Shown piece after piece: positions 59,657-64,000 of a stretch of 64,000 bases of DNA; within the stretch, counting starts at the first letter, position 1, and each line of letters starts with the position of its first letter. A program made the position numbers and the translations under genes. The stretch is from Piliocolobus tephrosceles (lineage: Eukaryota > Chordata > Mammalia > Primates > Cercopithecidae). The notes under the pieces are model-generated. The model had not been told where the DNA came from, made no database searches, and saw only the letters and a program-made list of their open reading frames with translations. The stretch spans positions 162,413,016 to 162,477,015 of the forward strand of contig NC_045439.1 of NCBI RefSeq assembly GCF_002776525.5, read 5' to 3'.

Positions 59657-59966
59657 ACAGAAGGGTCTGTGTATAAACCTTGGGGATCCTCCTAAGAGGG
59701 GCCCATACTTTTACATACTTGAGTGGGATGTAGATGTCTGTGCATGTGTATGTGTAATTGACATGTTGACTCTGATCATTTCTAGTAATCTAACTTCTAA
59801 TAAAATGATACATTAGGAAAGGTGATTCAGAAGTCCAAATTTTAAGCCCTAAGAAATGTATTTCTCATTTTTTTCAGGAAGACTGAAAACATCCATTCAA
59901 TTTAACATTTATTGAAAAACCTATAACTATTATACTAAACATTATCAGCTACTAGAATGCTTTTTA
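59657..59966. other. AT-rich segment, nothing recognised
   Basis: Low-copy flank between LTR-like and Alu sequence. Confidence 0.35.
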
Positions 59967-60305
<339 letters not shown>

Positions 60306-60949
60306 ACCCTCAAGAATTTTACAGTCTAATAGTATAGGAAACAGAAGACATAAAAGAAGGCAAAAGGTGATGAATGCCACAAAAGAGTTGTCATGCCATA
60401 GAAATTAACAGACCCTGAGGAGTCTGGAGAGGCTTCTGAACATGGGAGTAACAGAAGCAGGCGTTTCAGCAGGAGCACCTGCGTGGTGCTCTGGGAAGGT
60501 GAATCCGATGGGAGGATGCAGCTGGGCAAAACTGAATGGAAAGTTTCCATTCATCTTCTAAGCAGAAGAACCGACTGTCTTTGTTCCAGGCTATCTTTTC
60601 AAAGATGCATGCACAGCCCACCAGCCCTGAAACACAGAGATATGTCCCTCTGGAGCAAAAGGCAGGGATACTTTTTGTCCAGCAAAATGGATTTGTGTTT
60701 CCTAAGTGCCAAATTCCTCTCCTGACACAGATTACTGCATGTGCAAGTGTTGCCAGACCCAGGTAGGCTTCTACTCACGCTGCCTACTGTGGCCTGGGGA
60801 ACAAAGTCCTGAGGCTCGTATCTCCTGTCAGCATCCGTGACACTGTGCCAGGCTAACTTGCTAGCTTACAAGTGGGGTAAAGCTCCTGACAGAGACTACT
60901 GAAATATTTTTATAAAATAAAATGAGAATCATTCTGTTTCCGCAGCTGT
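60306..60949. other. Low-copy segment
   Basis: No gene or repeat recognised. Frames of 74-80 codons at 60326-60766 look random. Confidence 0.4.
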
Positions 60950-61035
60950 TCAATATGGTTAATAATATCTATTTCACAAGGCTGCTGTGAGGACCAAATG
61001 AGGAACATACACCCAAGAGAAGGTGCTCAATCCTC
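60950..61035 (+). mobile_element. MIR SINE 3' remnant (sense)
   Basis: 'ggctgctgtgaggaccaaat' and 'gagaaggtgctcaatcct' match the MIR 3' portion (ggttgttgtgaggattaaatgag). Confidence 0.7.
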
Positions 61036-62249
61036 TGTCAACCAGCCGGTCACCATTCAACAAGTCGAAGCAGCAGAAATAGAAGCAGAAGGAAGGCAAT
61101 GGCCTGTGTAGTAAGCAGAAAATATCATACACATACAGATGTCAAGTAACAACGTCTAGGAGAAGGGAGCAGTCACATAACATGTCACAGGAGGCAGGGG
61201 ACAACGTCAGAGCAGGGTTACAGTAGCCAAGGTCCCCCACTGCCTCGTCCATCTCCAAGGGAGAAGTAACTGTACAAGCTCACTGTACTGTGGACGCTGA
61301 AGGGGTTTCCCGTGACAGTACCAATGAAGAATTCTGAAACTGATACACATAGTACTGGAAGTGAATGATTAAGTAAACAGATTGTGGATGATGGGAATTA
61401 GGCTTCTCCCCATTGGAGCGGGAGATTACACATGTGCAAGGAGTGGAGGCTAGAATTATCCATGTGGTAATGACATGGACTTGGCTTAACATAGAAATAG
61501 ATGCTTTTATGAGAACTATTCATAGACCAATGTATATAAATGTGTGTGTGTGTTTGTATATACAAACTAGTATACACGCATATATTTCTGTGCTCTATCA
61601 ATCAGCTGAGAGCATGTCGAATGAATGACATTCCAATATCGATGAGCACACCCTGGCTCACCCGGATCTTGGCTTATAATACCAGTCTCCAAGAAAAGAG
61701 AACAAGGCTTCTTGGAGAAATGGTGTACTCTGGGACTGGAGCAGGAAGTATACAAGACGAGCATGGAGCATATTGCAATGCTCTAAAATAAGGAAGGGCT
61801 CAAGGAAAGAAAAACAAGCACAATGTTAGGAGCACATCAATGGGACGTAGGCACCAATGGAAAGAGCTCCCAATGGCCACAACTGGGAAGAAGTTGAGTA
61901 AGAAATAAAGCAATATTGGATTATAACTCAAAGCACAAAATAAATGTATGTGAGTCCAAACTGATATAAATCAATGATTGAATAAGTAAATAATGGCAGA
62001 AGCATAAACAAATGTATGTACAAGAATCCCAACTATCTTCTAAAGATACTTCGTCCTCAAGTGGGGAGCACAGCTCCCTTCCTGTTGAATGTCGCTTGCT
62101 GGTGGTGACTTCCCTCCAACCAGCACAGTACAGAAGCGGGGAAGGGAGAAACTCTGCAGTGAAGCAACCTGACAGACACTAGCTCAGCCCATAAGTCAGG
62201 CTGAGAGTAGGTACTCTCCACAGGGTGTGATGAAAATGACACTTTGACT
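61036..62249. other. Low-copy segment, ~1.2 kb
   Basis: A short (TG) run is at 61541-61552. No gene or confident repeat recognised. Confidence 0.4.
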
Positions 62250-62560
62250 CAGTGCTCATTCTCCCCAAATCCACAACCCTGGTCACATCATGAGAAAAAT
62301 GTCAGACAAATCTCATTTTAGTGCCATCCTACAAGATACCTGACCGACAGACCTCAAAACTGTCAAGGTCATGAAAAACCAGGAAAGCCTGAGAAACTGT
62401 CACAGCCAAGGAGAGACTTGGCAGGCATGATGATGAGAGGTGAAGTGGGGTCCCGGATGGGGTCCTGGAACAGAAAAGGATATCAAGGAAGAACTAAGGA
62501 AATCTAAATAAAGTGTGCACTTTGGTTAATTAGAAAAGCAGTCAACACTTTATTCAAAAA
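62250..62560. mobile_element. Possible ancient repeat remnant
   Basis: 'aatgtcagacaaatctcatt', 'aaaccaggaaagcctgagaa' and 'ggggtcctggaacagaaaag' resemble the 3' end of an old LINE, which I cannot name with confidence. Confidence 0.3.
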
Positions 62561-63186
62561 CAGCCTCAAGTAAGGCCTATGAGCTGAAAAAGTAAATGGC
62601 TTAGATGTGTAAATAATACACAGAAGAATAATTTCTCAGTATTCTACTATTCTTCCTGGTTACAGACTGTCAGTGGCAATTCGCCTTTGGGATTAACCAC
62701 CTACTAAACATTTCAAGGTGCTATAATATTTGTCATCAAGATGGCGTGTGAGTATTCTGTCCTGGGTTGCAAGGTCAGGCAGCACAAGATAAATACACAC
62801 TGTTCTCCTTGGAGGGAGGTGCAGGCGCCCGCCCTCTGCCAGAAAGAAAACAATATTTCAAAACAATGTCTCAAGTGAGACACTGAGACACTGATGCCTC
62901 AATGTCTTAGGTATTTCTGTAAATTATTATTTTTAAATTGCTAAATTCCTTTCAGAGGGTATGATTTCCAAAGCCTATAACAACACAAGAAAAGCACCAG
63001 TTTCCATTTGTTTGTTTTGTATTAGAGAGGTTATGCACACTCTTAAGATGGTTATTTATTTTTCCCACAGTGAGCAAGACTAATTAATTCATTTTCTGGT
63101 AATTCTGCTGCTGCCCCTGAAATGTTAATTCAGGCAAGTACTTGTACAAGACAAAAAAGAAATTTCACTGACAATCTTCAGTTGGA
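62561..63186. other. Low-copy segment
   Basis: No gene or repeat recognised. Confidence 0.4.
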
Positions 63187-63682
63187 ACAACACACACATA
63201 AAACACATACACACACATATTATCACATGTACACCCACATGGGCACATACATGAACATATACATGCATGTACATGAAAACACATGGATGCATGCATGCAG
63301 GCATAACTATGTATATGCATGCACACCCACACAGGTATACATGTGTACACACCAAATCAAAATTCACACATGCACACACAATCATGCAGATATGGGCCAC
63401 ACATGTATGCATCCACACTAGTACACATACGTGTGCACACTTCCATACACATGTGTACCTGCATACAAGTGTGCAGAGACAGGCTCACATGCATACATGT
63501 ACTCACCCACATATGCACACATACACACATAATACACACGCAGGCACACTCATACATGCATACATATAAGCTCGCATACATACAGGCACATTTGTCTATA
63601 TGCACCCATGCACACCACATACATGCAGACACTTAGCACATAGGCACATGCACACCCAATACACATGCTTGCATATGCACAC
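63187..63682. repeat. Alternating purine-pyrimidine (CA/TG/CATG) tract, ~490 bp
   Basis: Long degenerate array of 'acacac', 'acatg', 'gcatgcatgc' and 'catgtaca' words, mostly alternating purine and pyrimidine. This pattern favours Z-DNA. Overlapping frames of ~100 codons on both strands are rich in His, Thr, Met, Cys and Tyr because of the repeat and are not genes. Confidence 0.95.
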
Positions 63683-64000
63683 ACATTTTACATTTGCAGT
63701 ACTCTATCTCCTTGTCTGTGTCTTAACAAAATCTTTTTGCTTATTTTGAAGTACCATGGATCTGGCAACTTAACTCTCTGTTATAACATGAAAGTAGCTA
63801 TGGATAATACATCACTTAATAAGCACATCTGTGTCCCAATAAAACTTCAGTCACAAAAACAAGTGAGCAGCCCATAGGCAATGCCTGAATAGAGAATAAA
63901 TACAAAAAGAGAAACAGTGCACCTATCATACCTGTACATCAATGGATTACTACAAGCTGAGAATGCACGCCATAAGATCTAGTATCACTAGAACCCAGAG
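63683..64000. other. AT-rich end of window
   Basis: Nothing recognised beyond a possible old repeat; the window ends here. Confidence 0.35.

Noticed and set aside
63122..63636. Four ~100-codon His/Thr/Met/Cys-rich frames
   Set aside because: Translation of the alternating CA/TG tract on both strands.

Overview
This is a primate nuclear DNA window, almost certainly from an Old World monkey. It is packed with Alu, L1, L2, MIR, MaLR and ERV repeats. Four young Alu copies (3541+, 6184-, 17940-, 28571-) carry the CCGG variant in the second arm (GATCCGGCCACTGC), where human AluY has CGCGCC; as I know the literature, this is a mark of cercopithecid AluY lineages. No coding gene could be supported. 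The long open frames are Alu or L1 translations, GC-rich DNA with few stop codons, or tandem repeats open in several frames. No tRNA, rRNA or snRNA gene was recognised.

Layout. 1-4 kb: an old sense L1 split by an antisense L1 3' end, which itself contains an LTR-like insertion, plus a young AluY. 4-9 kb: an ERV-rich cluster flanked by two inverted ~290-bp arms. It holds an antisense ERV1-type LTR broken by a second LTR and an AluY, then an endogenous gammaretrovirus env tail with an LTR12/LTR30-like LTR that stops in an A-rich tail. 10.3-11.5 kb: a CpG island followed by a ~210-bp pyrimidine tract. 12-17.8 kb: old L1, Alu, MIR and two MLT1-type LTRs among low-copy DNA. 17.8-25 kb: mostly low-copy DNA with one gap, one AluY, an antisense L1, a palindrome and a small minisatellite.

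25-32 kb: L1 blocks in alternating orientation. 32-40 kb: the longest low-copy stretch, with L2 and MIR remnants. 40-45 kb: a long sense L1 carrying a solo LTR7 (HERV-H) with perfect 5-bp target duplications, two Alus and an expanded short tandem repeat. 45.8-47.5 kb: a second CpG-dense block containing a 20-bp G-rich minisatellite and a 100-N gap. 50.7-52.9 kb: a 5'-truncated primate L1 with target duplications. 55 kb: a 34-bp minisatellite of about 16 visible units. 55.7-61 kb: L1, Alu, L2, MIR and LTR remnants. 63.2-63.7 kb: about 490 bp of alternating purine/pyrimidine (CA/TG/CATG) sequence.

How it fits together. The window reads as intergenic or intronic DNA shaped by retrotransposition and tandem-repeat growth. 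The only gene-like regulatory signals are the two CpG-dense blocks, which could be promoters of transcripts mostly outside the window or not identifiable by eye. Five of the six runs of N lie in or beside tandem or homopolymer sequence, so local lengths there are unreliable. All family names come from recognition by eye, without a repeat library; those given as 'like' are tentative.
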